From JBCCFW01 sp039029535 (GTDB taxonomy: Bacteria > Acidobacteriota > JBCCFW01): a DNA stretch of 64,000 bases. Shown here piece after piece: positions 43,350 to 52,957 of this stretch (positions are counted from its first letter, which is position 1; every line of letters begins with the position of its first letter). A program made the position numbers and the translations under genes. The stretch is from positions 1 to 64,000 of the forward strand of contig JBCCFW010000020.1 in the NCBI GenBank assembly GCA_039029535.1, in the 5' to 3' direction. Below the pieces are notes generated by a model. It ran no database searches, was not told the origin of the DNA, and was given only the letters and a program-made list of their open reading frames with translations.

Positions 43350-44525
43350 TTACCGCAGGGCGCGGTAGCCGGGCAGCGGCGCGAGAGGGCCCCACTCCCG
43401 ACCCAGTCGGTCGAGCAGGTTCTCGACGACCTCAGCCAACGCAGGCCAGCGACTGCTCAGGCCCGGCATCTCCGCGGCATGCTCGAGCCCGGCCCAGACG
43501 CGCTGTCTCAGGCTCGGCCCGTTCCACTCCTCGTCCTGCTTCAGCGCCCGTGGCAACAAGCACAGCAGGCCGGCCAGCCACGCCGCGCACGAAGCCGCCA
43601 GGGCTTCCTCGAAGAGCGCGTCGTCAGCGGCCTCCGGGATCCAACGGGCGAGCTCGGCACGGTAGGTCGCCTGAAGCTCCTTCCTGAGTCTCGAGGGCAG
43701 TCGCCGAGCCCACATCGAGTGAAGGTAGCGAAACGCCGCGAAGCTGCCGTCGACGAGGGCGTGTCGGGGAGCCACCGCCTCCAGGTCGAAGAGGACGATC
43801 TCCCCTCGCCCATCGAGCTGACCGTTGGCGAGCGTGGGGTCGCCGTGCGTGAGCACGAGGAAGGGCCCCGGCTCGTCGAGCACGCGAGCGATGACGGTCA
43901 GCTCACGACCGAGCTCCGAGGGCACCGACGACAACAGTGGAGCGACCTCGTCCGGCAAGGCTCGCAAGGCCTCGTCGAGACGCCAACAGCGGTGCCGGGT
44001 CGACTCGGTCGGGGCCACCTCCGCGAGCAGCGCCTCGTAGCGGATCAGCCGCCCCTGCGTGACGCCGTGAAGACGAGCCATCGCCCGCTGATGTGCGTGG
44101 AAGGCCGCGACCGCCGACGCGACGTCGGGAGCGATCGGGGCGGCTTCATCCCTTGCCCCGCCTTCGACCCACCGAGCGAACCAGCGGTCGTCTGGGCCGA
44201 GGTCGGAGATCACCATCAGGTCGTCGTCGGGCGCCGCCGCCAGGAGCCGCGGCACGAGACCGTCGGCCTCCGGGATCTCGTTCAGGAAGCGCAGCGCCGC
44301 GATCTCGCGACGGACGTGCCCATGACCGAGGTTCGACGCCTTCACGATGACGGTGGTCGACTCACCACTCGGTGACCCTTCGAGACGACAGCGCAGCACC
44401 TCGGCGGCGCGATCGTCCCAGCTCACCAGCCCGACCGGCTCGTCGAGCACGACCTCACGACCCAGCTCTGCAGACAGGGCGACCCGCGCGGTGCTGAGCA
44501 CCTCCTCCGTCGGGCGGACGCTCAA
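43350..44525 (-). CDS. Aminoglycoside-phosphotransferase-fold kinase
   Basis: 391 residues. APH/choline-kinase fold: N-lobe with VIVKASNLGHGHVRREIAALRFL, catalytic loop LTHGDPTLANGQL (catalytic Asp and metal Asn), and the metal Asp in FDLEAVAPRH (DLE instead of the usual DFE/DLD). It phosphorylates a small-molecule hydroxyl or amino group; the substrate is unknown and resistance should not be inferred. The GTG-containing start overlaps the stop of the upstream phosphodiesterase gene by 4 bp, suggesting a shared transcript. Confidence 0.88.
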   Translation of the reverse strand: MSVRPTEEVLSTARVALSAELGREVVLDEPVGLVSWDDRAAEVLRCRLEGSPSGESTTVIVKASNLGHGHVRREIAALRFLNEIPEADGLVPRLLAAAPDDDLMVISDLGPDDRWFARWVEGGARDEAAPIAPDVASAVAAFHAHQRAMARLHGVTQGRLIRYEALLAEVAPTESTRHRCWRLDEALRALPDEVAPLLSSVPSELGRELTVIARVLDEPGPFLVLTHGDPTLANGQLDGRGEIVLFDLEAVAPRHALVDGSFAAFRYLHSMWARRLPSRLRKELQATYRAELARWIPEAADDALFEEALAASCAAWLAGLLCLLPRALKQDEEWNGPSLRQRVWAGLEHAAEMPGLSSRWPALAEVVENLLDRLGREWGPLAPLPGYRALR

Positions 44526-47263
44526 CCGCCCGACTCGAACAGGGCTTCGACGTCGCGGAAGGCCGGCGCGTCACCGTGACGTGCCCGCCCTTGCTCGAGG
44601 ATCTCTCGCGCCTTCGCCGGCTGTCCGGCCTGAAGGTACGCGGTGGCTTCGAGCGCATGGGTCGCCGGTCCGAGCATCCCCAGCTCGCGTGCTCGTGCGA
44701 AGCAAGAGGCGGCGACGAGCGCGTCACCGCTGCGGCCGAGCACCGAGCCGATGAGCAGCCAGGACTCGGGCTCTTTCGGACCCTGTGAACGCGCGATGAG
44801 CGCTTGCTCCCGCGCCGCCGCCTGACGGCCCGAGGTCATCAAGGCGCTGGCCCAACGTGCACGCAGGCTCGGCTCGGTCGGACGGAGGCCCACGGCGGCC
44901 TGGAAGGAAGCCAGTGCCAGGGCCTTGTCTCCCCGTGCGAGCGCCAGGGCGCCCAAGGCCTCGTGATGGTCGGGAAGGTCGGCACCCGTCGCCAGCCCCC
45001 GCCGCACGAGCTCTTCGAGCTCACCGAGACGACCGGCAGCATCGGCGAGCGGCAGGAGAGCACGCAGGGCCTCCGACTGCGTGGGGTCGGTGCGCAGGGA
45101 CGCGAACAGGAGCTCCCGGGCCTCGTCGTGCTGGCCACGCTCGAGGGCGATGAGCGCCCGCGCGACCTGGGCGTCGGAGCTGCCGCCCCGCGTGCCCTCG
45201 GAGAGTCGTGTCCGCTCCCGCTCCGCGTCGTCGAGGCGGCCCGCCGCCGCGAGCAGGCGCACGAGGCGCAGCCGGAGCTCCGTCTCTTCCGGGGCCAGGG
45301 CCGCCGCCCGTCGCACGGCCTCGAGGGCACCGTGGTCGTCGCCCTGCCTCTCGAGCGCGTCGGACAGCAGGCTCCACGCGTCGGCGTAGTCGGCGCTCTT
45401 CTCGGTGGCCTTCATGGCCTCCTCGGCCGCCTCGGCGAATCGACCCGCCGCGAGCAGGCTGGTGCCACGGTTGAGGTGATGGTTCGGGGTCGTGTCGTAG
45501 CCCCGCGGTCCCTCGTCGTCCGAACCGTCGGTCGGCGGCGGCGCCGTGCCGATGGGTCCGACGTAGCCCAGCGCCGAGAGCTGCTCGACCGCCGCAGCGT
45601 CGAGCTCGGACGAGGCGGTGAGGTCGCGCTGCTGCACGAGGGGGACGAGGTCGTCGTAGGTCGGCACCGTGGCAACGGGGCGATCGGTGCCGAGCAGCAC
45701 GCGTCCCGACATGTCCTCGCCCACCGGCAGGCCCATCAAGTGCAGGACCGTCGGACCGACGTCCTCGATGGAGCCACCGGCGAAGCGGACGCCCCGCGCG
45801 AAGTCGGGGCCACGCGCCACCACCACGCCGTTGCGACGGTGCCAGCGCCCCGGCTGACCGGCGACGTTGGCACGGCCGGCCGGACGCGCGTCTCCAGATA
45901 GGAAGCCGTGGTCGGAAACGAGCAGCACGACGACGTCGCGCGGCACGGCGTCGAGCAGCTCACCGAGCAACTCGTCCTGGACCTCGTAGGCGGCCGCCAC
46001 CGCACCCGAGCCCGCCGCGAAGTCGGCTGCGCTCACGTCGGCGCGACGGGGCGGCGCGAGGTGCATGAAGCGATGGCAGACCTGATCGACCATCTCGTAG
46101 TAGACGCCGGCGAGCTCCCAGGACTCGTCCTTCAGCAGCTCCAGCGCGGCCGCGTGATAGCTCTGAGCACCGGCCAGGATCGTACGAAGGTGCTCGACGT
46201 CCTCGTCCTTCGACTCGCTCTTCGCGCCCTGGAGGAAGCGGCCGATGAGCTCGGGCGACACCTGGTCGCCACGTCGGGCGAGGGCGGTGAGCCGTCGCTG
46301 GAGCGCGGGCGGGTGCGCGACCAGCGGGGGCAGGCTGGTCTCGACGTTGCGCGACAGCGCCGTGTACGCCAGGCGGTCCGACACCAGCGCGCCGAGCACG
46401 GGCTCGGGCGGCCAGGTCGCCCACCATCCGATGAAAACCGACGACAGCCCCGCCTCCGTGGCGACGTTCCACAGCGCGGGGACCTGGCGGAACTGCGAGG
46501 TGATCGGGAGACGCACGCCGGAGCTCGGATCGACGATGAGGAAGTCGCAGATGCCGTGGTCCTCGGGGCGGCGTCCGGTGACCATGGTCGTCCACACCAG
46601 CGGCGAGAGCATGGGATCGGCGCTGAGCAGGTCGCCACGGATCCCCTCGGAGAGGAGACGCTCGAGCTCCGGCATCCGGCCCTCGGCGAGCAGCGGATCG
46701 GCCAGGCGCCAGTCGAAGCCGTCCACTCCGATCAGCAAGACGCGTCGGCCCCACTCGGCACGACGCTCGGAGAGCTCGAGAGGCCGAGCGAGACTCAGCT
46801 CGCGCAGCTCGAGCCGGAGGCCTGGCTCTGCCCAGTCGGCGACCAACGCCTCGGCGAGTCGGGTCGAGCCATCGGTGGCGAGCTCCGCCGAGCGCGTGGA
46901 GGCCAGCTCCGAGAGCGCGTCGTCGAGACGACCGGCGAGGGTCGTCTCGAAGCCCTCGGCGCGCAGTCCGTCCTCCCAGTCGGCCGAGAGGTCACCGGTG
47001 AGTTGCCAGCCGAGCCGGTAACGCAGCTCGACCTCGGAGCCTTCCTGGAAGCGCGGCGCGCTGACCCCCGTGAGCTCGGCACCGGAAGCCGGCAGGGTCT
47101 CGAGCGAGCCAAGGTGCCAGCCGGGTGAGAGACGTCGTCCGTCGGGACGCAGGCCGAGCTGCTCGGCCCCGATGCGATGGGTCAGCGTCGCCAGCAGGAC
47201 GAGGACGGCGAGGAGCGCCAGCCCCACCCCGATGACGAGCCCGCGACGCTTCGAGTCAGCCAT
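44522..47263 (-). CDS. Membrane-anchored phosphodiesterase-superfamily protein with TPR tail
   Basis: 913 residues in three parts. An N-terminal membrane anchor (GLVIGVGLALLAVLVLLATL) and a domain at about 30-165 reminiscent of SPFH/band-7 proteins come first. Next is an alkaline-phosphatase-superfamily catalytic domain (about 170-590: VLLIGVDGFDWRL with metal Asp, SPLVWTTMVTGRRPEDHGI with the Thr/Ser nucleophile region, GWWATWPPEPVLG, LLVSDHGFLSG). The C-terminal part (about 600-913) consists of seven or so TPR repeats. The family hydrolyses phosphodiesters or sulfates; the TPRs suggest recruitment of partners. ATG 47263 gives the anchor. It overlaps the kinase gene by 4 bp. Confidence 0.85.
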   Translation of the reverse strand: MADSKRRGLVIGVGLALLAVLVLLATLTHRIGAEQLGLRPDGRRLSPGWHLGSLETLPASGAELTGVSAPRFQEGSEVELRYRLGWQLTGDLSADWEDGLRAEGFETTLAGRLDDALSELASTRSAELATDGSTRLAEALVADWAEPGLRLELRELSLARPLELSERRAEWGRRVLLIGVDGFDWRLADPLLAEGRMPELERLLSEGIRGDLLSADPMLSPLVWTTMVTGRRPEDHGICDFLIVDPSSGVRLPITSQFRQVPALWNVATEAGLSSVFIGWWATWPPEPVLGALVSDRLAYTALSRNVETSLPPLVAHPPALQRRLTALARRGDQVSPELIGRFLQGAKSESKDEDVEHLRTILAGAQSYHAAALELLKDESWELAGVYYEMVDQVCHRFMHLAPPRRADVSAADFAAGSGAVAAAYEVQDELLGELLDAVPRDVVVLLVSDHGFLSGDARPAGRANVAGQPGRWHRRNGVVVARGPDFARGVRFAGGSIEDVGPTVLHLMGLPVGEDMSGRVLLGTDRPVATVPTYDDLVPLVQQRDLTASSELDAAAVEQLSALGYVGPIGTAPPPTDGSDDEGPRGYDTTPNHHLNRGTSLLAAGRFAEAAEEAMKATEKSADYADAWSLLSDALERQGDDHGALEAVRRAAALAPEETELRLRLVRLLAAAGRLDDAERERTRLSEGTRGGSSDAQVARALIALERGQHDEARELLFASLRTDPTQSEALRALLPLADAAGRLGELEELVRRGLATGADLPDHHEALGALALARGDKALALASFQAAVGLRPTEPSLRARWASALMTSGRQAAAREQALIARSQGPKEPESWLLIGSVLGRSGDALVAASCFARARELGMLGPATHALEATAYLQAGQPAKAREILEQGRARHGDAPAFRDVEALFESGG

Positions 47264-47349
47264 CGCTCCATCATGACGAGGGAGCGACGCGATCTCCAGA
47301 AGTCATGCGCCGGGCAAAGGGCGCACCGCGACGACGGCTCCGGGCGGCG

Positions 47350-48840
47350 TTACTGGTCGACGCTGGAGGACGGCGCCCAGCCGCGATCGCCCTGCGGCCC
47401 CTTGAGCCGGACCCAGCAGCTCTCGGGCACCCACTTGGCATCGAGGAGCTCGACGCGGTCACCGCTGCTCAAGCGGCCCAGGCTGCCGGAGTCACCGGCC
47501 CGCGTCGCGAGCTGGACGTCGCGGTTCATGGTCCCGGTCATCGGCGAGCCGACACCGTACTGCCGGCGAGCGTCGGAGCCGAGCTGGTGACAGGTGGCCC
47601 GACGCGCGTCGACCTCGGCCTGCCCCAGCGCCTGCCCCATGCCGGAGAGCTGCGAGAGGATGCGATCGACCTCGTTGAGCTCGCGGTCGACCGACTGGCC
47701 CAGTCGGCGTGCCTGACGCAGGTGTCCCCGCGCAGCCTGGAAGTCGGAACGGCTTCGGCTGAGGAAGTCGTCGCTCGCGTTGGACGGCGCGCGCTCATAT
47801 CGCGCACGGGCCCGCTTGAGCATGAGCCGACCGATGAGGGCCTCGACGGAGCCACGCTCCTGGCTCGGCCCGCCCATCCGCAGCGCCTGGCGTCCGCGCC
47901 GGATCGCGTCGCGCTGCTGGCGGTCGTCGTTGCTGCGCATGGCCGAACGCAACGACTCCTCGGCGAGGATGAGCTCGGAACGACCGCTGGTCTGTCCACG
48001 ACCCTGCATGACCAGCCGCAGTCGTCGCGCTTCGTCCTCCATGAAGGAAGCCTCAGCGGCGGCAAGGAGGGTGTCGAGCTCGTGACGCGCGAGCTGTCCC
48101 TCGACGGCGCGACACGCCGCGAGCATCTTGCGTCGACCGGAGCCGAGCAGGTCGTCGGCCTCCGAGATATAGGCCCGGCAGGCCTCGGCCGCCGCGACGG
48201 GATCGCCGGGACGCAGCTCGAGGACTCGGGCGAAGCAAGAGCGAGCGACCTTGCGGTCACCTTCGCGGCGCGCGACTTGACCGACCTGGAGGTGAAGGTC
48301 GGCGTCGTCTTCGAGGTCGTAGCGGACCTTCTCCCAGTAGCGCAGCACGGCTGGGCCGTCGTCGGCGGCGAGGGCCAGGTCGAGACAACGCGAGTACAGC
48401 CCGCGACGCTCGGTGCCGGGCAGGAACGCCATCCCCTTCTCGAGCGCGTTGAGCGACTCACCCGGACGCTTCTCGTCCTGGTAGACGTGCGACAGGTCCA
48501 TCCACTCTTCGCTGACCTGCGCCTCGTCCAGCGCGATGGCGCGCTCGAAGGCCGAGATGATCGACGGGCGCAGCCCCGGGTCTCCGGTGTTCTCGTAGGT
48601 CTTGAGAAGACGACGGCCGAGGCTGAGCTGGACGAGCACGGAGTCGGGGAAGCGATCCGCGCACTCGCGCAGGACCTGCAACGAGCGCTCCGGGTTCTTG
48701 GCCTTCAGCTTGAAGGACTCCCGAAGACACTCGGTCGGGGTCTCGGCGCTGGTTGAACCAGCCAGGGCCAGCGAGAGGAAGACGACGGGGACCACCCGCG
48801 CGGGGGTCCGAGAAAAAACGCGGCTCGACCAGACGTTCAT
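47350..48840 (-). CDS. Exported TPR protein with C-terminal SH3-like domain
   Basis: 496 residues. Signal peptide (VVPVVFLSLALAGSTSAE), TPR-like helical pairs through about residue 400 (LKAKNPERSLQVLRECADRFP and LALAADDGPAVLRYWEKV), and a C-terminal bacterial SH3-like fold (MNRDVQLATRAGDSGSLGRLSSGDRVELLDAKWVPESCWVRLKG). It is likely a periplasmic scaffold or sensor. Start: ATG 48840 with GGAG in suitable spacing; the in-frame GTG at 48843 is less likely. The gene lies 86 bp upstream of the phosphodiesterase gene on the same strand, so an operon is possible. Confidence 0.8.
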   Translation of the reverse strand: MNVWSSRVFSRTPARVVPVVFLSLALAGSTSAETPTECLRESFKLKAKNPERSLQVLRECADRFPDSVLVQLSLGRRLLKTYENTGDPGLRPSIISAFERAIALDEAQVSEEWMDLSHVYQDEKRPGESLNALEKGMAFLPGTERRGLYSRCLDLALAADDGPAVLRYWEKVRYDLEDDADLHLQVGQVARREGDRKVARSCFARVLELRPGDPVAAAEACRAYISEADDLLGSGRRKMLAACRAVEGQLARHELDTLLAAAEASFMEDEARRLRLVMQGRGQTSGRSELILAEESLRSAMRSNDDRQQRDAIRRGRQALRMGGPSQERGSVEALIGRLMLKRARARYERAPSNASDDFLSRSRSDFQAARGHLRQARRLGQSVDRELNEVDRILSQLSGMGQALGQAEVDARRATCHQLGSDARRQYGVGSPMTGTMNRDVQLATRAGDSGSLGRLSSGDRVELLDAKWVPESCWVRLKGPQGDRGWAPSSSVDQ

Positions 48841-48944
48841 CACATCTCCGCGGCCGGCCCCACCAGCTCCCGGCCCTGAAAAATCAGACCGCGGAGTCTA
48901 ACCCGGTTCTCGCAATCAGAGGCTCCGCGTCTTTCGGTTGGACG

Positions 48945-48999
48945 ACGGAGGATTGCGGCGACGTTCGAGGCCTTTCGGCCCGGGGCGCGCGTCCTCCGT
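48945..48999 (-). terminator. Terminator-like stem after the response regulator gene
   Basis: ACGGAGGA (48945-48952) pairs with TCCTCCGT (48992-48999). Inside, GGCC (48969-48972) pairs with GGCC (48977-48980) around TTTC. It lies about 35 bp beyond the minus-strand stop at 49034. No clear U-tract. Confidence 0.4.
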
Positions 49000-49033
49000 T
49001 CCCACTGAGAAGACGCCGGGAAACCGCCGGGAT

Positions 49034-49627
49034 TCACTCGGCCAGCACGCGCTCCAGGCAGGCAGGACAGATCCCGTGGGTGAACTCGGTTCCGGTCCGA
49101 CCCGAGACGTACTGCTCGACCTCTTGCCAATAGTTCTGATCGTCCCGGATCTTCTTGCAATAGCAGCAGATCGGCAGGAGCTTCCCGAGCCGCTGGACCT
49201 CGGCCAGGGCCGTCTCCAGCTCGCGGACCCGCGAGGCCAGCTCTCCCTGCAGCCCGACGACGCGTCGGCCGACGGAGACACGTGCCCGGAGCTCGGTGAG
49301 GTCGAAGGGCTTGGAGACGTGATCGTCGGCGCCCGCCTCGAGGGCCTCGACGATGTCGGCTCGCTCGCTGCGACCGGTCACCATGATGAGATAGCTGCCA
49401 GCGTGGGCGACCTCCTGCCGTGCCCGCTTGACCAGCTCGAGGCCGGTCAGCCCGGGCATCATCCAGTCGAGGAGAGCCATCGGCGGAGGTGACTCCGAAG
49501 AGAGCACCTCCCAGGCTTGCTCGCCGTCCTCGGCGACGACGACCTCGAACCCCCACGCCTCGAGTGCGGCCTGCAGCACTCGCCGCGAGACCGCTTCGTC
49601 CTCGGCCACCAAGATCTTCATGCTCAC
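49034..49627 (-). CDS. Response regulator with C-terminal Cys-rich motif domain
   Basis: 197 residues. An intact receiver domain (about 3-125: VAEDEAVSRRVL acidic pocket, LLDWMMPGLTG phospho-Asp, MVTGRSERA, SKPFDL) is followed by a coiled-coil linker and a short conserved tail (LLPICCYCKKIRDDQNYWQEV ... FTHGICPACLERV). That Cys-x2-Cys ... Cys-x2-Cys tail recurs in many response regulators and PAS proteins and has no assigned function. There is no DNA-binding domain. GTG 49627 is chosen because GGAG lies 8 bases upstream, whereas the ATG at 49621 would be 14 away. It overlaps the kinase-like gene by 4 bp. Confidence 0.9.
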   Translation of the reverse strand: MSMKILVAEDEAVSRRVLQAALEAWGFEVVVAEDGEQAWEVLSSESPPPMALLDWMMPGLTGLELVKRARQEVAHAGSYLIMVTGRSERADIVEALEAGADDHVSKPFDLTELRARVSVGRRVVGLQGELASRVRELETALAEVQRLGKLLPICCYCKKIRDDQNYWQEVEQYVSGRTGTEFTHGICPACLERVLAE

Positions 49628-51228
49628 GCGGTCTTCTCCCCCGGAGCGTCGTCGGTCGAGCCCGGCTCCAGTCCCACCGCCAGGGCGGGTGACGTTCGGT
49701 CCAGCCGGGGGAAGGGACCGTGCGGTCGCTCCCCGGGCACGAGCAGTCGTTCGAGGACGGACTGGAATCGGGCACGATCGAGGGGCTTGGCGAGGTGCTC
49801 GTCCATCCCCGCGTCGAGCGCGCGTTGCTGGTCCTCGGGCTCGGTCAACGCCGAGACCGCCACCACCGGCACCCGACGCTCCGAGGGCTCGGCGGCCCGG
49901 AGCCGACGGGCGACCTCGAAGCCATCGAGGCCCGGCATGCAGCAGTCGAGCAGGACCAGGTCGAAGCTCTCTTCGGCGAGAGCATCCAGGGCCTCGTGGC
50001 CATCGGCGGCCACCACGACCCGGTGACCCGAACGCTCGAGCAGGCCGAGGCCGACGGCCTGGCTGATCGGGTCGTCTTCCACCAGGAGAACCCGACGAGG
50101 CGCGGGCGCGGGCGTCGGCACCGCGGGCACGCTCGGCCGGGTCGTGTCGCTCTCCTTCAAGACGATCTCGCTCGTCGCCTCGGCGTCCGGCGCCGAACGG
50201 ACGCGGAGCGCAAACGGCAGCACGAGCCGCAGCGTCGTTCCCTTGCCGGCTTCGTCGAGCTCGACCCGACCGCCGAGCGCCTGGGCATTCTCACGAGCCA
50301 GCCGCAAGCCCAGGACCGCTTCGCTGGTCGGCGGCTCGGCGCCGGCGATCGCCGCCTGCACTTCGGCTCGCTCTTCCGGCACCAGGGTCCTGCGATCGTC
50401 GGCGACCCAGAACGCGAGCGTCACGGTCGGTCCACTCCAGGACTGAACCTCGATGCCCAGCTCCGTCTCGCCGGACGGTCGTCGCGACAGGTGCCCGACG
50501 AGCTGCCCCAGCGCCGTGCTCAACCGAGGACGATCTCCGATGAGCTCCTCGGGGACCTCGGGAGCCACCTTCAGCGACGGCGACACTCCCCCACGCGAGG
50601 TCTGCTCGTCGAGCAGCTCCTGCACGCAGGCGCGGGGCGAGAAGGCCTCGCGGACCGACTCCGCGCTGTCGGCCGAGCAGCGCGAGCGCTCGAGCGTCTC
50701 GGCCAGGACCAGCAGCAAGCGGTCGGCCGACTCGCGGACCATCCTCAAGTGCTCGGCCTCGGCATCCCCCAGGGGAGCGTCGAGGACGAGATCGGTCAGC
50801 CCGATGATGCCGTGCAGCGGCGTCCGGATGGCGTGACCGAGATTCGCGAGGAAGACGGCGTTCTCACGACCGACGGCCTCCGTCTCCTCCCGGGACGCCT
50901 GCAGCTCGGCCAGCTCGGTCTCGAGCCGAGTGATCCGTTCGTCGTCTTCATCCCCGACTCGTGCCGGAGCCGGCGCGACCTCGTCGCGATGCGGATCCCC
51001 ACTCTCGCGGGCGGTCGGCTCATGTCCAGCGTCCGAGGACCCCGTGAGCACCCAGCCCATCGTCGCCACTCCGGCGACGAGCAGGCCGCTGGCGACGACC
51101 CACCAGGAGAGGGCCGGTGGGACGACGCGGGCCAGGACGGCCTGGGTCAGGCCGAGACCGACCAGGAGTAGGAGGCTCGCGCGACTGCCTGCGGAGCTCG
51201 GGAGTGCTGAGGAGGAGGACTGCGGCAT
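49624..51228 (-). CDS. Hybrid histidine-kinase-like protein with degenerate ATPase domain
   Basis: 534 residues. Two membrane helices (about 18-34, 41-62), a coiled coil, then a HisKA domain with phospho-acceptor His132 in FLANLGHAIRTPLHGIIG. The following HATPase-like part (about 235-350) lacks the N-box Asn (the segment reads RLSTALGQLVGHLSRR), the DxGxG of the G1 box (reads WVADDRRTLVPEE) and the G-x-G of G2 (reads GLRLAREN). The final receiver (about 390-510: LLVEDDPISQ, LLDCCMPGLDG, AKPLD) looks intact. I infer loss of kinase activity, with phosphotransfer or scaffold function retained. It overlaps the response regulator gene by 4 bp, so it is its likely partner. Confidence 0.85.
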   Translation of the reverse strand: MPQSSSSALPSSAGSRASLLLLVGLGLTQAVLARVVPPALSWWVVASGLLVAGVATMGWVLTGSSDAGHEPTARESGDPHRDEVAPAPARVGDEDDERITRLETELAELQASREETEAVGRENAVFLANLGHAIRTPLHGIIGLTDLVLDAPLGDAEAEHLRMVRESADRLLLVLAETLERSRCSADSAESVREAFSPRACVQELLDEQTSRGGVSPSLKVAPEVPEELIGDRPRLSTALGQLVGHLSRRPSGETELGIEVQSWSGPTVTLAFWVADDRRTLVPEERAEVQAAIAGAEPPTSEAVLGLRLARENAQALGGRVELDEAGKGTTLRLVLPFALRVRSAPDAEATSEIVLKESDTTRPSVPAVPTPAPAPRRVLLVEDDPISQAVGLGLLERSGHRVVVAADGHEALDALAEESFDLVLLDCCMPGLDGFEVARRLRAAEPSERRVPVVAVSALTEPEDQQRALDAGMDEHLAKPLDRARFQSVLERLLVPGERPHGPFPRLDRTSPALAVGLEPGSTDDAPGEKTA

Positions 51229-51409
51229 GGGAGAGATGCGGGGCCGGGCCGACGTGGCGCGGCGCTCGTCCTCATCCTCGGGTGTGGTCGCCGCGAACTT
51301 GAGCCGGCCCCCCGCGATGTCCGGGTTAGCATTGGCGCTCCCGACACGCGATCGACGTCACGATGGCCCGGAAGCTCGTCCCTCGAGACCCGGGTCAGGG
51401 AGAGGACGC

Positions 51410-52957
51410 ATGAGCAGCAACCGACCGGCCTGGGCCTCACGCCTGGGCTTCATCCTGGCCGCCTCGGGCTCCGCCATCGGCCTGGGCAACATCGTCTTCT
51501 TCGGGGCCAACGCATACCAGTTCGGTGGTGGTGCGTTCTACCTGCCCTACCTGATCGCCCTGTTCGTCGTCGGCATCCCCGTCATGATGCTGGAGTTCGC
51601 GCTGGGCCGCAGCACCCGCAAGGCCTTCCCCGCGGCGATGAAGCAGGCGGTCGGCGCCCCCGGCGAATTCGTCGGCTGGTGGGCCCTGCTCAACGCCTCG
51701 GTCATCTGCGCGTATTACGTGACGTTGCTGGGCTGGGTCGTGCTGATGCTCTTCGGCGCCTTCGGCGAGCTCTGGAAGCCGAGCGTGCCGACACCCGAGT
51801 ACGCCCCGGAGACCCTGCCCAATCCGGTCGGCTACTTCTTCAACGCCCTGGCGAGCCCCTGGGCCCTGGTCGCCGCCCTCTTCGTCTGGCTCCTCAACGT
51901 GCTCATCTGCTCGAAGGGCACCAAGAGCATCGAAGCGGCGGTGAAGCTCTTCGTCCCCGCCATGTGGCTGATGATGATCGTCCTTGTCATCCGCGGCCTC
52001 ACGCTCGAGGGCGGCGTCGACGGCGTGCTCTACCTCTTCACGCCCGACTTCGGTGCCATGGGGCAGCCGGAGGTCTGGCGAGGAGCCTTCTCGCAGATCT
52101 TCTTCTCACTCTCCCTCGGCTTCGGCCTGCTGACGGCCTACGCCTCCTACTTGCCGAAGGACGCGAACACCAACTCGTTCGCGATCCAGACCTCGCTGCT
52201 CAACTGCGCGTTCGAGTACGTCGCAGGCTTCGCCATCTTCTCGATGCTCTTCGCCTTCGCCATCGTGCCGAAGGCTTCGACGCTGGCGATGAGCTTCTTC
52301 GTCCTCCCGCAGGGCATCGCCTCCCTGCCCACCGGGGTGACCGCCTTCGGGATCTTGTTCTTCGTCCTCCTGCTGGTCGCCGGGCTCTCCTCGAGCATCT
52401 CGTTGGTCGAGGGCCTGTCCTCGGCGCTCATCGACAAGTTCCAGATCCCGCGCAAGCGCTGCCTGACGCTGGTCTTCATCTTCGGCGCCCTCGGCTCGGT
52501 CGCCTTCGCCTGGCCCAAGGTCATCGACGGCGGCCTCGGCGGCGACGGCACGCTCGGTCTCACGCTGCTCGACCTCGTCGACAACAAGGCCTTCGGCTAC
52601 GGCCTGTTGCTCGTCGGCCTGGCCGAGTGCGTGCTGCTCGCCTGGTTCCACGGCAGCGGCAAGCTGGCCGAGGTGTTGGGCACTCACGGCACGCTCAAGA
52701 CCGTCTTTCAGGCGCTCGTCGGCGTGATCATCCCGGCGGCCCTCGTCCTCTTGTTGGGCCTGTCCTTCTACGACGAGCTCAACGCCGGCATGTACGGCCT
52801 GCAGGACGGCGGTCCGGTCAAGGCCGACGTCATCGGTACCGACGAGTACCAGTTCCTCGCCTACCTGGCCCCCCTCGCCTGGGCGGCCATCACCGTCGGC
52901 GGCGCCCTCGCCCTCACCATGATGAAGGGTCGCGACGACGAGGAGACCACCGCATGA
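51410..52957 (+). CDS. Sodium-dependent neurotransmitter:sodium symporter-family transporter
   Basis: 515 residues with about 11-12 membrane helices. The Na/substrate-site motif SGSAIGLGNIVFFG...GGGAFYLPYLIAL at the N terminus is the NSS (LeuT/SNF) hallmark. Further conserved parts are FSQIFFSLSLGFGLLTAYASYLP and LVEGLSSALIDKF. It imports an amino acid or related amine with sodium; the substrate is not predictable. ATG 51410 was chosen because the frame upstream has no homology. The stop overlaps the next gene by 4 bp, which suggests the small exported protein is a partner. Confidence 0.92.
   Translation: MSSNRPAWASRLGFILAASGSAIGLGNIVFFGANAYQFGGGAFYLPYLIALFVVGIPVMMLEFALGRSTRKAFPAAMKQAVGAPGEFVGWWALLNASVICAYYVTLLGWVVLMLFGAFGELWKPSVPTPEYAPETLPNPVGYFFNALASPWALVAALFVWLLNVLICSKGTKSIEAAVKLFVPAMWLMMIVLVIRGLTLEGGVDGVLYLFTPDFGAMGQPEVWRGAFSQIFFSLSLGFGLLTAYASYLPKDANTNSFAIQTSLLNCAFEYVAGFAIFSMLFAFAIVPKASTLAMSFFVLPQGIASLPTGVTAFGILFFVLLLVAGLSSSISLVEGLSSALIDKFQIPRKRCLTLVFIFGALGSVAFAWPKVIDGGLGGDGTLGLTLLDLVDNKAFGYGLLLVGLAECVLLAWFHGSGKLAEVLGTHGTLKTVFQALVGVIIPAALVLLLGLSFYDELNAGMYGLQDGGPVKADVIGTDEYQFLAYLAPLAWAAITVGGALALTMMKGRDDEETTA

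Noticed and set aside
43350..44525. Calling the APH-fold gene an aminoglycoside resistance gene
   Set aside because: The fold is shared with many metabolic kinases and neither the context nor the sequence points to antibiotics.
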